Shown piece after piece: positions 38,362-51,225 of a stretch of DNA of 64,000 nucleotides. Both the position numbers and the translations under genes were made by a program. The stretch lies in the NCBI GenBank assembly GCA_019096065.1, contig JAGUCH010000006.1, positions 2,376,001 through 2,440,000 on the forward strand, in the 5' to 3' direction. Origin of the DNA: Paracyclopina nana (Eukaryota > Arthropoda > Copepoda > Cyclopoida > Cyclopettidae). A model generated the notes under the pieces. The model had not been told where the DNA came from. It saw only the letters and a list, made by a program, of their open reading frames with translations, and did not search any database. How positions within the stretch are numbered: position 1 is the stretch's first letter; every line of letters begins with the position of its first letter.

Positions 38362-38878
38362 TTAGACCAGGTTGGAAGCCTGGACTAAAATTTGCTTGTC
38401 CTCTGGGGTGCGACCCCCCAACAACCTTTGATCATCTCTGAACCTCTTGGCATTCTGAATTTGCGTCTCCAAGTGAGTCACGATGGCATCGTGCTCACAC
38501 TTGTTCAAGACGTTTACAATGATCATCATAGCAACTCCCACAGTGACTAGGCAGAGTCCCACTCCAAAAGTCATCAACTGGTAATCGTCCTACATAATTA
38601 TCAACTCGTTATAAGCACCATTAACAGCTACAGGCACTTGTTACCTCCTCAAAGAAAACAGCTCTGGCCACCATCAGAAATCCAACCAAGGTGATAACCT
38701 TGCTCACATAGAACATGACAATAGACACCATGCTAGACTTGGGTCCATTGCGGGGAAATTCCCCGGCGGGCAGTTGGTGGAAATCAGTTTCCTCCTCCTC
38801 CTCGGCTTCACCACCCTCGCCATTTTTCTTGGTTTTAAACTTGAGCAGAGCCCCTTTAACAATTGGAAGAAGCCTCAT
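38362..38878 (-). CDS. Two-transmembrane protein of unknown function, paralogue B
   Basis: Two exons, 38878-38645 and 38589-38362, with a 55-bp phase-0 intron, giving 153 residues. The family is not recognised. The N-terminus is basic, then strongly acidic (Glu run at about residues 22-30), then LPAGEFPRNG. Membrane segments lie at about 50-70 and 84-105, separated by ARAVFFEEDDYQ. The tail is charged and helical, and the chain ends in SNLV. Similarity to the protein at 35776-36273 covers both membrane helices, the pre-helix motif, the intron position and phase, and the last three residues. The divergence is large, so the duplication is old. It lies 273 bp downstream of the uL16 gene on the same strand. 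Confidence 0.8.
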
Positions 38879-39151
38879 TTTAGAGGCTTTTGCGTGGCAA
38901 GCTAGACCCCGCTGCAGCTGGCCGAACCAACTACCAAAAAACTAGAAAGGCTTTCTTCGCGTTTGAGAAAGCCATCATGTTTGATGTGATCACGCGCGCC
39001 GAGAAAGCCAGGCATGCGAGAGATTTGAGGGCCTCTCCCGTGAGACAAGATGCTGAAAAATCTGGCCTACTTTACAGAAAGCCCTACGGAAATGACGCAA
39101 TCTTAGCCGGGCTGATTTTCATAGCTTTTATATTTGTCGATGAAAAAGGAT

Positions 39152-40261
<1,110 letters not shown>

Positions 40262-40513
40262 CTATTTTAATATTCAATGAAAGAACAGTAAGCCATAAGT
40301 ATCAAAATATTTGCAATTACTGGTACAATTATTAGCCAAAATTGGGAAATGTGAGTTTCTAAAACAATCGTGTTAAATCATGTTCACTCGGATTTTGCGC
40401 CTAAATATAATAATTTATGCAAATGCCAATGGGTGCTAATATTTAACAGAGCAATAGTGAAGCTTTAGTTGACTTGAGCCAATGATCATCAACGAAAAAG
40501 TGAATTGTCTTAC

Positions 40514-40566
40514 CGATTGAACGTGGGTCAATAGATGGATTTTACCGGAAAAGGAAGATGGAGAGG
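40514..40566 (-). promoter_or_regulatory. uL16 5' UTR exon with TOP/TCT-type pyrimidine tract
   Basis: Reading the minus strand, CCTCTCCATCTTCCTTTTCC (40566-40547) precedes a short non-coding segment that ends at a good donor (CG|GTAAG, 40514/40513). Ribosomal-protein genes of animals start transcription in such TCT/TOP tracts, and translation of their mRNAs responds to TOR. The exact start base is not determined. Confidence 0.5.
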
Positions 40567-41033
40567 AAAACAAAAATTAGCTTACACAAACAAAGTTTAC
40601 GTCAATTTACAAAGAAGAGCGATTTTAATTTTACGGTAAATAGTAATTTTTAAAAGAGCATTGGGCTTCAATATTTTCTTTTTTTAAAATTCAATTTATT
40701 TTTTTGAATTTTTCGGATCGAATCTGTTAAAGCTTTTAGTTACTTGAGCAAACAATTTTGAGGCGATTATTCGTATTTTGAAACCACCAAAATCGTACAA
40801 TTTTGCTTCATTTTTGGAAAAAACTTGCATTATCCTGTGAACAAATAATTTTTAAAGCATTTATTGTGTTTATGCAAATTTGAATAAACATTGTAATATT
40901 CTTAATTCAAGAATACCGAAGAGTAAGGCATGCATTTTCGATCACTCTTCAGTAATATCAACAACTCAGTGAACTCGAAGTCACAAAATTGTTTGAGAGT
41001 GAAAGCTAAAAGTTGTTGGATTTTCTCGTCAAA
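40567..41033. promoter_or_regulatory. Divergent intergenic region uL16 / GPR89
   Basis: About 470 bp of AT-rich DNA between the uL16 first exon and the GPR89 start codon. It contains octamer-like ATGCAAAT near 40420 (just left, in the uL16 leader intron) and TATGCAAATTTG near 40872. No gene is seen. Confidence 0.4.
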
Positions 41034-42482
41034 ATGGGGCTGTTGTATGACTCTTTGACAGTACTTGCAACTCAGTTCGTGTTTTTCCTCATTGGCTGGA
41101 TTTTCTTCGTGAAGAAGCTCTTCAAAGACTACGAACTTAGACATTATATGGTTCAGCTCATTTTTTGTGTAAACTTCACCCTGTCATGCACAATGTTCGA
41201 GCTGATCATTTTCGAAATCTCAGATACGCTGGAAAGAAGCTCGAGGTATTTCCATTGGTATCTCAGCCTCTACTTGACTCTCTTCATGGTGATCATCATG
41301 ACACCTCTCTACTTGAGCTACTACATGCTAGTCAACCTCAGGAGTCCCTTTGCTCAAAGGTATTTTCTGTGTTATTTCAAAATCTCTCTACCATTGAACG
41401 ACGGCTAATTTAGGTATTTGTGGCCTTTGGCTGGTTTCCTTTGGTGTCTGTACATTTTCATATTTTGGAAAATTGGCGACCCCTTCCCAATTCACAACCC
41501 GAAACATGGCGTCCTTGGCGTGGAAACCATGGTGAGCAGAGTTGGTGTCTTCGGTGTCACTATCATGGCCTTACTATCTGGGTTTGGTGCAGTGAATTAT
41601 CCGTACACTTCTATGGCCATGTTCATGAGAAGTGTGACTCAAGCTGACGTGGCTCAAATAGAGCGAAAATTGATGCAAACACAAGAAATGGTGATCACCA
41701 AGAAAAAACGAATAGTTTTGGCAGAGCGAGAGCTGCAGCTTCAAGAGCAAAAGAACCAGTCGAGTGGAGCTTGGTGGGACAGAATGAAGTCATTGGCGAC
41801 GAGCAAAAGCTCAAGCACCGAAAACATTCCAGAGCTAAGGCAGGAAATATCCACCCTGGAGGAGCTTAGCCGGCAGCTTTTCTTGGAAATTCACGATTTG
41901 CAAAATATGAGAGAACGCCTGGAGTGGTCAAAGACTTGGCAGGGGAAATACTTTAACTTTCTCGGCTACTTCTTCTCCCTTTATTGCACATGGAAGATTT
42001 TCATCAGCACCGTCAATATTGTCTTTGACAGAGTTGGGCGGGTTGATCCCATCACCAAAGGCATGGAAATCGCGGTGCATTGGTTCGGCCTGGAAATTGA
42101 TGTACTCTTTTGGTCCCAGCATATTTCATTCGGGCTCGTTGGGGCAATAGTTGTGACGTCAACCCGTGGCTTGTTGCTCACTATGTCGAAATTCTTCATA
42201 TGGATATCAAGCCCGAAAAGCTCCAACTTTCTGGTCCTGTTCCTCTCTCAAATCATGGGGATGTACTTTGTGTCCATGGTGCTCTTAATGAGAATGAACA
42301 TGCCAGTGCAGTATCGTTCCATTATAACAGAAGTCTTGGGCGATCTTCAGTTCAACTTTTACCACAGATGGTTTGATGTCATGTTTCTCGTAGCCGCATT
42401 GTGCACCATAGCAATGCTCAAGCTGGTTCACAAGAGGGACATTGAAGCTGCTGATGCCAAGAACCCTGCATATATTGACTAG
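41034..42482 (+). CDS. GPR89: Golgi pH regulator (GPR89/GPHR)
   Basis: Two exons, 41034-41359 and 41414-42482, with a 54-bp phase-2 intron, giving 464 residues (human about 455). GPHR is a multi-pass anion channel needed for Golgi acidification, glycosylation and Golgi shape; plant relatives are GTG proteins. The N-terminal MGLLYDSL and the block VSRVGVFGVTIMALLSGFGA are characteristic. About five hydrophobic helices precede, and four follow, a cytosolic coiled-coil of roughly residues 186-285 (IERKLMQTQEMVITKKKRIV and after). The intron is flanked on both sides by AGGTATTT (see findings). It diverges from uL16 and converges with SEC22B, with 119 bp between the stops. Confidence 0.94.
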
Positions 42483-42601
42483 AATTTTGTTGTGAAGCTT
42501 GATGTATTTAGATCTGTGATATAGGAATTTTCTTTATTGAAACGAAACGGGAGGTGATGAAATACACCAAATTATAGCTTATAAAAACATATTCAAAGTC
42601 T

Positions 42602-43471
42602 CTAGAGGAGAAACTTGTACCAAATGAAGAATACCACGAATAGAATTGATGTTCCAGCTCCAATGGCCATCCAAGAGGTTGCATTCAAGCTGGAAGCGTC
42701 CTTTTTATATTTGATAGAATGATGCTTCAGATTCTGCGCCTTGGTATCCAGTTCTGGAATTGGGTACATACAATCAGATTCAATCGCTGCAAATTGATAA
42801 GAATTCTTACCAGAGAGAACTGCTCCGCGTTGCAGAACATCGTCGATATTCTGAACCATGATTCTTTGAACATCGTGTAGCTCAGTATTTAAGGTGTTCA
42901 AGTTTCTGCGATTTCTGCTGTCCTGGTAGGTTTTCTTGGCCCTTTGAATGTAGGTATCTGAAAAAGGGGAGAAAATGTTTCTCAAATGCAATCAAAATTA
43001 TCCAAAAGACCTTACCGAACTCAATAAAAGAGTAAGGTCTGGTCACTGTGTTGATTTTGTGGCCGAATTGATTGTAAAACTCTTGTGACAAGTCCTCCAA
43101 AAAGGAGTAGGCCAGCTTCTTGTTGAAATTTTTATCACACAAGGTCAAAAAACAGGCATCTTGCTCAATGATGTAGCTAAAATGAGAAAAATAAAGAAAA
43201 AGCTCGAAATAATCAAATCAATATTAGCCTTACTGGAACAAGTACATTCCAGACTCTATTGAGCACTTGATGGGACTTGTGGCTGTCAGTGTTTTGAAGA
43301 GACGTTTGGCCTGATTTTGGTAGTCAACAATATTTTTGCCCAGCTAAGTGAAAAATGGGGTTAATATGAGCTAATGTCGTTATTATGGGAAATTACCTGC
43401 TCATCTTCTTGAATAGAGGCCGCCAGGGGAAGGCCATCGGCCACTCGTGCAATCATTGTCATCAAAATCAT
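42602..43471 (-). CDS. SEC22B: Vesicle-trafficking SNARE SEC22B
   Basis: Five exons: 43471-43397, 43343-43234, 43176-43016, 42957-42811 and 42753-42602, giving 214 residues (human 215). Sec22b is an R-SNARE of ER-Golgi transport. An N-terminal longin domain (about residues 1-125, starting [20 protein letters not shown]) precedes the SNARE motif (about 133-193). The [20 protein letters not shown] segment leads to the zero-layer Arg near residue 159, and a C-terminal anchor (195-214) ends WYKFLL. All junctions are GT-AG and keep frame. The last intron (57 bp) is a multiple of three without a stop codon. A minus-strand AATAAA lies about 65 bp after the stop at 42539-42534. Confidence 0.95.
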
Positions 43472-44159
43472 CTTGAAAAGTTCATGGAATCCTTTTTGAA
43501 AGGTATGTGACACGAATCACCAATCAGCTTCCAAGTCATCAACATTTGTTTACATCATACCACTCTGCCGAACCGAATAATGATTTCTAAGCCATTTCTG
43601 CTTGATTATAAGAATGTTTTGATTGAAAAATACGAATTTGGTCTCTTCTGGTGGATGTAAAGTATGGGGTTTTAAGTTTTTAAACATTATCTCTGTTGAC
43701 CCGTTCTCATTTCTCATATTATTCTTTAAAGTAGCTAATGAATCGTGGACTTGGTCTACTTTTTGTTATTTTGAAACGCTCTTCAGGTTATGATTTTAAA
43801 AGGTTAATTCGAATAAACCAAAGCCAAAACGTACGTCAAATGGACTTAGTCAAACAAAATACTGCTAACAATTAATTTGCCTGGCCATAATGTGTGCCAT
43901 TTCACTAAGAATACGACATCAGACAATTCGGCCTTTGCTGTACGAAGCAGTGCGCTACGCGCAAAGAGAGCAAATATTAAGTAATTTTACTCTTTTCGAA
44001 GTAACGCAGCCTAATATGTCCAATCAAAATCTATCATTATAGAGCTTCAGCCAATCAAATTTCCCCATGTCGGCGCTGACGTGAAGGATTGTTTTAGAAA
44101 CAACCACTGACTGAATTATTGGTTTCTAAATTGAAGGTGTCAGTTGAAGTATCGACAAG
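43472..44159. promoter_or_regulatory. Divergent promoter region SEC22B / SLC35B1
   Basis: 688 bp between divergent start codons. Two CCAATCA boxes at 44020-44026 and 44051-44057, 31 bp (about three helical turns) apart, stand 100-140 bp before the SLC35B1 ATG and are plausible NF-Y sites. The remainder is AT-rich without features. Confidence 0.4.
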
Positions 44160-45308
44160 ATGAGTACAGAGCCTGCTCATTCTCGTGCAAAGTTTCTGTT
44201 CTGTGCCGCAGGCATTTTTGTGTTTTACTTCTATTTTGGAATTCTCCAAGAAAGAATGTAATTAACTTTGACAGCTCCAAAAAAAAATGGCTAATAACTT
44301 TCATTTTCAGAACGAGGGGAACCTATGGAAGTGGCGAATCCGCGGAACGGTTCACATATTCGCTAGCTTTGGTGTTTTCCTTTTGTGTGGCTAATTTTGT
44401 GTATGCTTTTGTCGTCTCCAAAGCTGTGATTGACCAAGGAGAGGACACGACGCCAAACAAATATTATGCAGCCTGTGCTCTCACGTACTTGGTGGCAATG
44501 GTATCAAGCAACAAGGCTCTTCTGTGGGTTAACTATCCAACCCAAGTTGTGGGAAAGTCATGCAAGCCCATTCCTGTGATGCTTTTGGGTGTTCTTTTTG
44601 GCAGAAAACGATACCCTGCTCTCAAATACTTCTTTGTGTTCCTCATTGTTGCTGGAGTTGCTCTATTCATGTACAAGGATAAGCAAGACAAAAGCACATC
44701 GGACGCTGCGATCGGTGCTGGAGAATTGCTGCTCATTTTGTCCTTGGTCTGTGATGGACTCACTGGGGCAGTTCAAGAAAGAATGAAGAACGAGCACAAA
44801 ACCAAGTCGGGTCACATGATGACAGCCATGAATATGTGGAGCATACTGTTCCTTGGAGCAGCCTTGCTTGCCACAGGCGAGTTGTTTGAGTTTGTTGCCT
44901 TTGTTGGACGCCATCCTGACATTTTGTGGCAGCTTGCCTCTGTTTCTGCAGCTAGCGCATTAGGACAGGTGAGCCTTAAATTCAACCTCATTATAATGCG
45001 TGGCCATTATTTTTCCTATTTATGGTAGCATTTCATATTCATGTGCATCTCGGATTTTGGGCCACTACCGTGCAGTATTGTCACAACGACTCGCAAGTTT
45101 TTCACAGTTTTGGCTTCCGTCCTCTTCTTTGGAAATGAACTGACAAGCAAACAGTGGATTGGAACAGCTCTCGTTTTTGCAGGTATTTGAATAATAATTT
45201 CTTATTGAAGGAGTATCATTTGCTACTTTACCATTTTATCCAGGATTATTTCTCGATGGAACCATGGGCAAGTCAAAGCCGAAAGAAGTCAAAGGCACGA
45301 AAGATTGA
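44160..45308 (+). CDS. SLC35B1: ER nucleotide(-sugar) transporter SLC35B1
   Basis: Four exons: 44160-44257, 44311-44968, 45029-45182 and 45244-45308, giving 324 residues (human 322). SLC35B1 is a ten-helix drug/metabolite-superfamily carrier in the ER membrane. It was first described as a UDP-galactose transporter homologue and later as the ATP/ADP exchanger AXER that supplies the ER lumen. Recognisable blocks are [18 protein letters not shown] across the first junction, [28 protein letters not shown], and [18 protein letters not shown] near the end. Exons join in frame (phases 2, 0, 1). It converges with CPSF2, stops 111 bp apart. Confidence 0.94.
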
Positions 45309-45419
45309 CTAGGCAAGGGGAAAACTTCAAACACGCACATTATCTGAATACCACGCATTTTTTTGGATTGAACGCATCCGATGTTGTTACTTATGCTGTT
45401 ATTCCTTTCTTTCCTTTTA

Positions 45420-47775
45420 TTAAACAATCGCATATTGTTCATAGAGCAGCTCTCTCACTTGATAATACTCATCTGATGCACATCCTTCGATTGTCACCCT
45501 ACCAGAGTCGTGCCTTCGTAGAGCCACAGTTCCGTTTCCACAGAATAGAACTCCTCCTTGGAACTCTGAGGTAATGTTGTGCCTTGACAGCACCATTTTA
45601 AAATCGGACAGCTTGAGCTCATTGACAAAGCTGGTGGGGTGACCCTCCACTTCGTCCTCAGGAATGGGATGAAGGGTGGGGATGAGGGATTTCGACTCAT
45701 CTTTTTTGGTTGCATCATCGACATCCATCAATTCTGATTGTTCAAAAGAAAGTACACCATCAACCCAGGCCAAATATGCGTTGTCTTTGGCGTGTTGGAA
45801 GGTCATATGGGACATCAGAGAGTCGGGGAGTCGCACCTGAAAAGAAGAAGAAAATCAATTAAAACATCACCTCATTAGCCTAATTGTCGTTATGTACCTG
45901 ATAAATATACGATTCTGTGGTGGCGTCCACAAACTCTCCAGTCTTCGGCAAAAGCACGCGCTTGTTACCGTCCCCTGTTTCATTGGTGACGCTAATTGCC
46001 ACCTTAGCCAAGGCCTCACAACTCGAGGCTGATCCACGAACCAATATCACACGTCTGGGTTTGACTTGCTGAATTAGCTTCATCACAGAGTCCCCATCAG
46101 AACGACCCTCAAAATCAATATACTGAATGTCGGCCTTGATATTTAGCGTCAAGTTTTGCTGCACGCATTTGGTGGGAATCTCAACAGCATCCTCTCGGTC
46201 CTCAATCATATTTCCAGTGGGACCGTTGGAGTCGTCTGGAGCCTCATTAAATGCAGAAGTTGAGTCCACCCACTCTTCAGGCTTAATGATTTCACCGTAA
46301 TCGTCCCATCGAATTTTCTCTTCGTAGTGCGGATACATTGGATACTTGGACTTGGTCGATTTGAAAAAAGCCTTAGCCAGGCCACGGCCTTTGCTTTCGG
46401 TGACACCAGCAGCCCCTAGTGGCATTTCGGCCTCGGCCGTTGGCCTCAGAATAATGTCATGTTTCATGGGTTTTGCGGCGGTCAACGCAAGATTGGTGAC
46501 TCCGGGTTCGAGCTCTTCATCGCTGGACGATTCATCATCCATCATGATCTCATCTGGTTTCTTCAGCTTCTCTTTTTCTTTGCGTTTGTAGTCATCCAAC
46601 TCTTGTCCAGTGAGCTTGATTCTCTTCCCCGTTAAAATGGTGATGCTGCGATTCCCGCCGTTCTGGATGAGGTCATACGCTAGAGTTCCCTCAGCAGACC
46701 TGGAGGTAAGCACGATAGCATTCTTTCCGTTGGTACACCAAGATGCAAAAAGCTCTCTAGAAAAGCCACACTCCATGTCCGGTGTGCTAGCCAGAACAAC
46801 TTTTGGGCTCGGCACTTTATTCACCTCAGCAATGGAGTGGCATAGCTTGAGGTGGCGAAATGTGAAAGGATTGTTGCGCTTGCCTTCAAAGGTTCGCATG
46901 AGTTTTTCGGACATCCACTCAATTTGAGATTTGGCAAACTCGACAACGTTGTAGCTCACATTGTTGAGTAGCGCAAGGGAATAAGTCATCAGGCCAGAAT
47001 CCTTGTTCTGCCAAAGCGAATCTACCATGTGGGCCAATTCAAGGACTCTTCCTGCAGTGTCCACGCATACCAGAGCATTTCCCCCGCCTCGCAAGGTTTG
47101 CAAAATGAGCGTCATCAACTTTTCGTCCCGAGTTCTTCGTCTACCTTGAGTGTAAGTGCCGTTGTACGCATCTGTGATGAACAACGATGGTCTGGAGATT
47201 TTCTCAACATCAGCGCCATTCAAATGACGCTCCTTTTTGTGGTTCACGTCGACTGCGTAGACAATATCTTCTTCTCCTTCCTTGACGATTCGCCACATGG
47301 CACCACCGATCATGTGACCAGCAGCCACAGGGGTGATGGCGAGGCCTGCTCCTTTGCCAGTGAACCGATGTGTCTGGTTGTACTTGAGCTGGGTAATCAT
47401 CTCAAACGTTCTGTCCACTTCGTCGAGTGTGAATAGAGAAAAATCCTCCATGTTGTGTCTCGACTGGTACAAATCGTACAGAAACATTTGGCCCATTTTG
47501 TAGACGGGCACAGTGGCGAAAATGGGACAGGATAGCCCCAACTTTCCGACAGCATACGGAAGAGCTCCTAAGTGAAGGTTGTCTGGATGCGATAGCAGAA
47601 CTGCGTCGATTTTGTTGACATATTTCTTGAGCTCTTTGGTAATGTGATCTGAAAACTGGGGGTCCCAACCGCAATCCAATAAAATGGTGAATTGATCCAC
47701 TTCAAGTAAGTAGCAATGTGGAGTGAGTTCACCGGCTCCACCTGAGAGTGGACACAACTTGATAATCGAGGCCAT
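45420..47775 (-). CDS. CPSF2: Cleavage and polyadenylation specificity factor subunit 2 (CPSF100)
   Basis: Two exons, 47775-45898 and 45836-45420 (phase-0 intron of 61 bp), giving 764 residues (human 782). CPSF100 partners the endonuclease CPSF73 in pre-mRNA 3'-end cleavage and in histone mRNA processing. It starts MASIIKLCPLSGGAGELTPH. The metallo-beta-lactamase fold occupies the first 200 residues and a beta-CASP domain follows. The metal-binding HxHxDH of the active paralogue is replaced by LLSHPDNLHLG (about 60-70), as in all CPSF100 proteins, so it is non-catalytic. An acidic, low-complexity insert (MMDDESSSDEELEPG) lies mid-protein. The upstream in-frame GTG codons are not used as starts. 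It diverges from the zinc-finger gene. Confidence 0.95.
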
Positions 47776-48311
47776 TCTCACCGAAAAAACAAAGAATAAT
47801 TCATGAAAATTTTCGGCGAATTTGTTTGTTTGTTATGCTTCGTTGACGCGACAAAAAAGAGACCAAGCCAAAATAATATTATGGATAGTAGTCAAATTTA
47901 AATCATTCTAATCTGTTGAAAAGGAAAAAACTGTTCTTGCGTAGAATTTTTGTTAAAGTTGTAAGTATATAGTATAGTGTAATTTTGCATTCTTGGAGCT
48001 TGGAAGGAAAATAAGCACGTCAAATTGCCTTAAATATATGACATCGTTCATAAAGCCCGCTATTTTCAAAAAAGAAGCTATGCACCATGGGTTCTTTTTT
48101 TAATAAGGCATACTTGCATTCCAGGCTGTTTCCTTGGCCAAGTGAATAAACGGGTCATTATGGCGTTTTTGCTAATGTTCTGGCATAAAAAGCATAAATG
48201 TATTTAGTTCAAAGTAAATCTTTCAAATGTTTACTAGAAAAATTTAGAGGTTGATCTGAAATCGGAATTTATGAGTATGTGACAAAGCTATGGCGATTTA
48301 GAATTGCGAGC
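47776..48311. promoter_or_regulatory. Divergent intergenic region CPSF2 / zinc-finger gene
   Basis: 536 bp, AT-rich, between divergent start codons. I see no strong motif beyond general promoter-like context and no gene. Confidence 0.35.
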
Positions 48312-50740
48312 ATGGAATCCTTGACAACTCCTCAGCACAATGTCGAATATGCCATTGAATCCCTTGAGGATGACAACAAAAGGGACTCAATTGGAGGTAA
48401 TGTCATTAGTCTGCTTGTCAAGTTGGACTCCTTTATAAAAGTTTTACTCTAGATTTCAGCTTGGAGAAGTCCAAAGACGAAGTTACCAAGCCTGTAGAGA
48501 AACCTGACAATATGGCAATAAATGGTCATGTTGGAGCCCCCTTGTCTTCCCTTGGGAAAGTACAGAAAGTCAAGCTAGAAATTTCATGTGGGCCTTCTAC
48601 TCTGCCTGTTAGAGATTATGAGCCACTGCAATACGGACGCAGAAAAAGGCGATTGCATGAGTCAACCAAACGAGTCAAATTAATCTTGTCCTCCAAAAGA
48701 ATTCATCCTGGTACAAAGACAAATGGACTATATGAGCCTGAAATTCATGACAAATCAGACGGTGAAACTGAATCAAAAAATGTGCCAAAGTACAGAAGAA
48801 AGCAAGCTTCGTTTCCTTTTGGATCGAGTATTTTAGATGCTTTCACAAATGCTTTTGATGACAACGAAGATGGATTCACCACCATCAAGGATTTGGCTGA
48901 AAGAGGCATCACAAAAATGGAGCCTCTGGATTTTGATGATTTCTACCAGGACAATGGTGAAGATTATGCTGATGATATTGTGAAAGATGAAAATGACGAT
49001 CCTGACTTTTCCCCTCCTGCTAAGGTGAAAGACGAGCCTGATTTGGGAGATGATCACCTTGAAGACGATGAAGACATGTGCCTTTCTGACCTTAGGAAGA
49101 CGAAGCCTGCAAAGAAAAAGAGGTATTTCACGATTAGAAAAAGGATTTTTGACCTCATTCAAACTTTCATATTTAGAGGCAAGAGAGCCAAAATATCTTA
49201 CGAGGAAGATCTAACAGAGCTCAAAGATGAAGAGGAAGCCAATGTCAATGTAAAGAAAAGGCGGAAAAAGAGGGCTCAAGCTGCCCCCGGATATGGGCCT
49301 GCACCTGACAACAAAGTCTATACTTGTCAATATTGCGAGTTCTCTGCAAAGAAAGCTGAATGGCTGTCTCACCTGAAAAAAGAGCACACTGACAAAAATC
49401 TGGTGAGCCAAGGAATATTATCTGCCTATAATGTCAACTAGCAATGCTTTGCCTTCATTAGGTATTTTGTCCTGTGAAAAAGTGCCAGAAGCCGTTTGAG
49501 AGCAAGGAACTTATGGAGGAGCATGAGCAAAACACTCACATTAAGAACATTTGCACGTTTGAAGGTTGCGGCAAAGAGTTCAAATTTAGGTCTGTCCTTA
49601 GGGAACATCGGAAAACGCATTACCCCGCAGACTGCGACTGGATGGCCGATCCTGATCCAGACATGACCATTGATCGCTTTTTTGTCTGCACCTATTGTGG
49701 CAAAAGGTAAGACATATATTAATGCGAGTGTCACATTTTTTTCATTCTTGTTTGAACAGTGAGAGAGACATTTTGTGCTTAGGTTAAACCCAAAGTAATT
49801 ATGGTTGACTCGCCGAAATGCCTGCAGGCAATTGAATGCATTTTTTATGTACCTGATATCGTAATTTGTAATTTAGGTACCGAACGCGAACCGGATGGAG
49901 AGCCCATGAAGCCTATAGGCATACCAAGCAATTGGACTTCAACTGTGATGAAGAAGGCTGCGATAAAGCTTTCTTTTGTGAGTCCGAGCTAGTGATCCAT
50001 AAGCGAAAACACTCAGGGGAGTTGCCATTCACGTGCTCCTATTGCGGAAATCGTTACATATCCGCACATTCATTGGCACAGCACGAAAAAGCATCTCATT
50101 TACAAACTGAGGTGAGTTCTATTCATCATTCCGCCCAATGAACTATACAGCGAATCCCCCCTTAAGTAGTTCCTCTGGGAAATATAGGCTTTTTTGCAAG
50201 TTCGATATTTCCTAATTTGAAAAAAAGAGAAAGCCCTTGGAATTATATTACACTAAACTCTACTGGAGCTCACGAGACTTTTACAACAGCACATTTCGTT
50301 GGTACATATAGTACACCATAAGTGTACGTAGTGTGGCCCATAAAACGTGGGAGGGCCGCGGAGTCTTCTTAGATAATCAGGAAATTATTTTGCAGGATGT
50401 TGAGTGCGAAGTGTGCAATAAGAAGGTTCGCAGACGTAATTTGCCCGCCCACGTGAAAACGCATAGCGAGTTCAAGGGGCTACCGTGCAAGTTTTGCACG
50501 AAGGAGTTCCCGACGATCGGCTCGCTGAAGCGACATGAGAAAATCCACATGGACATGAAGGAGCACAAGTGCAGCTATTGTGGCAAGGGCTTTGTTCAAA
50601 AGGCCAATATGCAGGCTCATGAGCGAATCCACACTGGTGAGCGGCCCTTCAAATGTCAGTTTTGCAACGAGGGCTTTGTTCAATTAACGAGGAGGAAGCA
50701 GCACGAGGCCACTTGCAAAATGAGGAAGATCAGCTTATAG
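48312..50740 (+). CDS. C2H2 zinc-finger protein with about ten fingers
   Basis: Five exons: 48312-48396, 48453-49402, 49462-49706, 49877-50111 and 50396-50740, in frame, giving 619 residues. The first 315 residues are disordered, mixing basic (GRRKRRLHESTKRVK) and acidic (DDFYQDNGEDYADD) stretches. From about residue 317 to the end come ten C2H2 or C2H2-like fingers, beginning YTCQYCEF and ending FKCQFCNEGF. Finger 7 (VECEVCNKKV) has a short spacing before its His pair. Only the finger 9-10 linker is a canonical TGERP, so not all fingers need bind DNA in tandem. It is most likely a nuclear DNA-binding regulator. I cannot assign an orthologue; arthropods have many such genes. Confidence 0.85.
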
Positions 50741-51225
50741 TAGTAGTACTCTTCGTGTATTATTCCAAATTTAACTAAACACGATAAACAATTACGTAAT
50801 GATGAGGACACGAAATCGCGTGTGTATGGTGATATGCTTTCGTATGTAGTAAAAATCAAGAACAGTCTCAACATGTATGCAATAATAATAATAATTTTCA
50901 TCGAGTAGTACAAGAAGTGAGGTGTGAGTCATCGTCGTCGTCATTTTCCTGAGTAAAAGTGAGGGAATTCGCGCTGGCGGCATTTCTTAAAATCTACATG
51001 AATTCATAATACAGTCATCACAGATGTGGCCAAATTCAATCATGGACTTGCGTAGTGGTTGTGGCTCCAAAATAAGCACGTACACTCTAATATAGGCGAC
51101 TCTACGGTAGCTTTTGGTTGCAAATGATAAAGTTTGGATGGCACGAACGAAAAGAGTGGAAATTCTACGACTCTCTAGTATCATCATAATTTATGGCTAA
51201 GACTAGAAATGAAAGCTCCATCAGC
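50741..51225. other. Intergenic between convergent zinc-finger and X11 genes
   Basis: 485 bp holding both 3' UTRs. AATAATAATAATAATTTT near 50881 and GTCGTCGTC runs are simple sequence. Nothing else is recognised. Confidence 0.45.

Noticed and set aside
42754..42810. Read-through peptide inside SEC22B as a real insertion
   Set aside because: The segment has consensus GT-AG ends and is absent from the SEC22 family as I know it, so it is an intron rather than an inserted domain.
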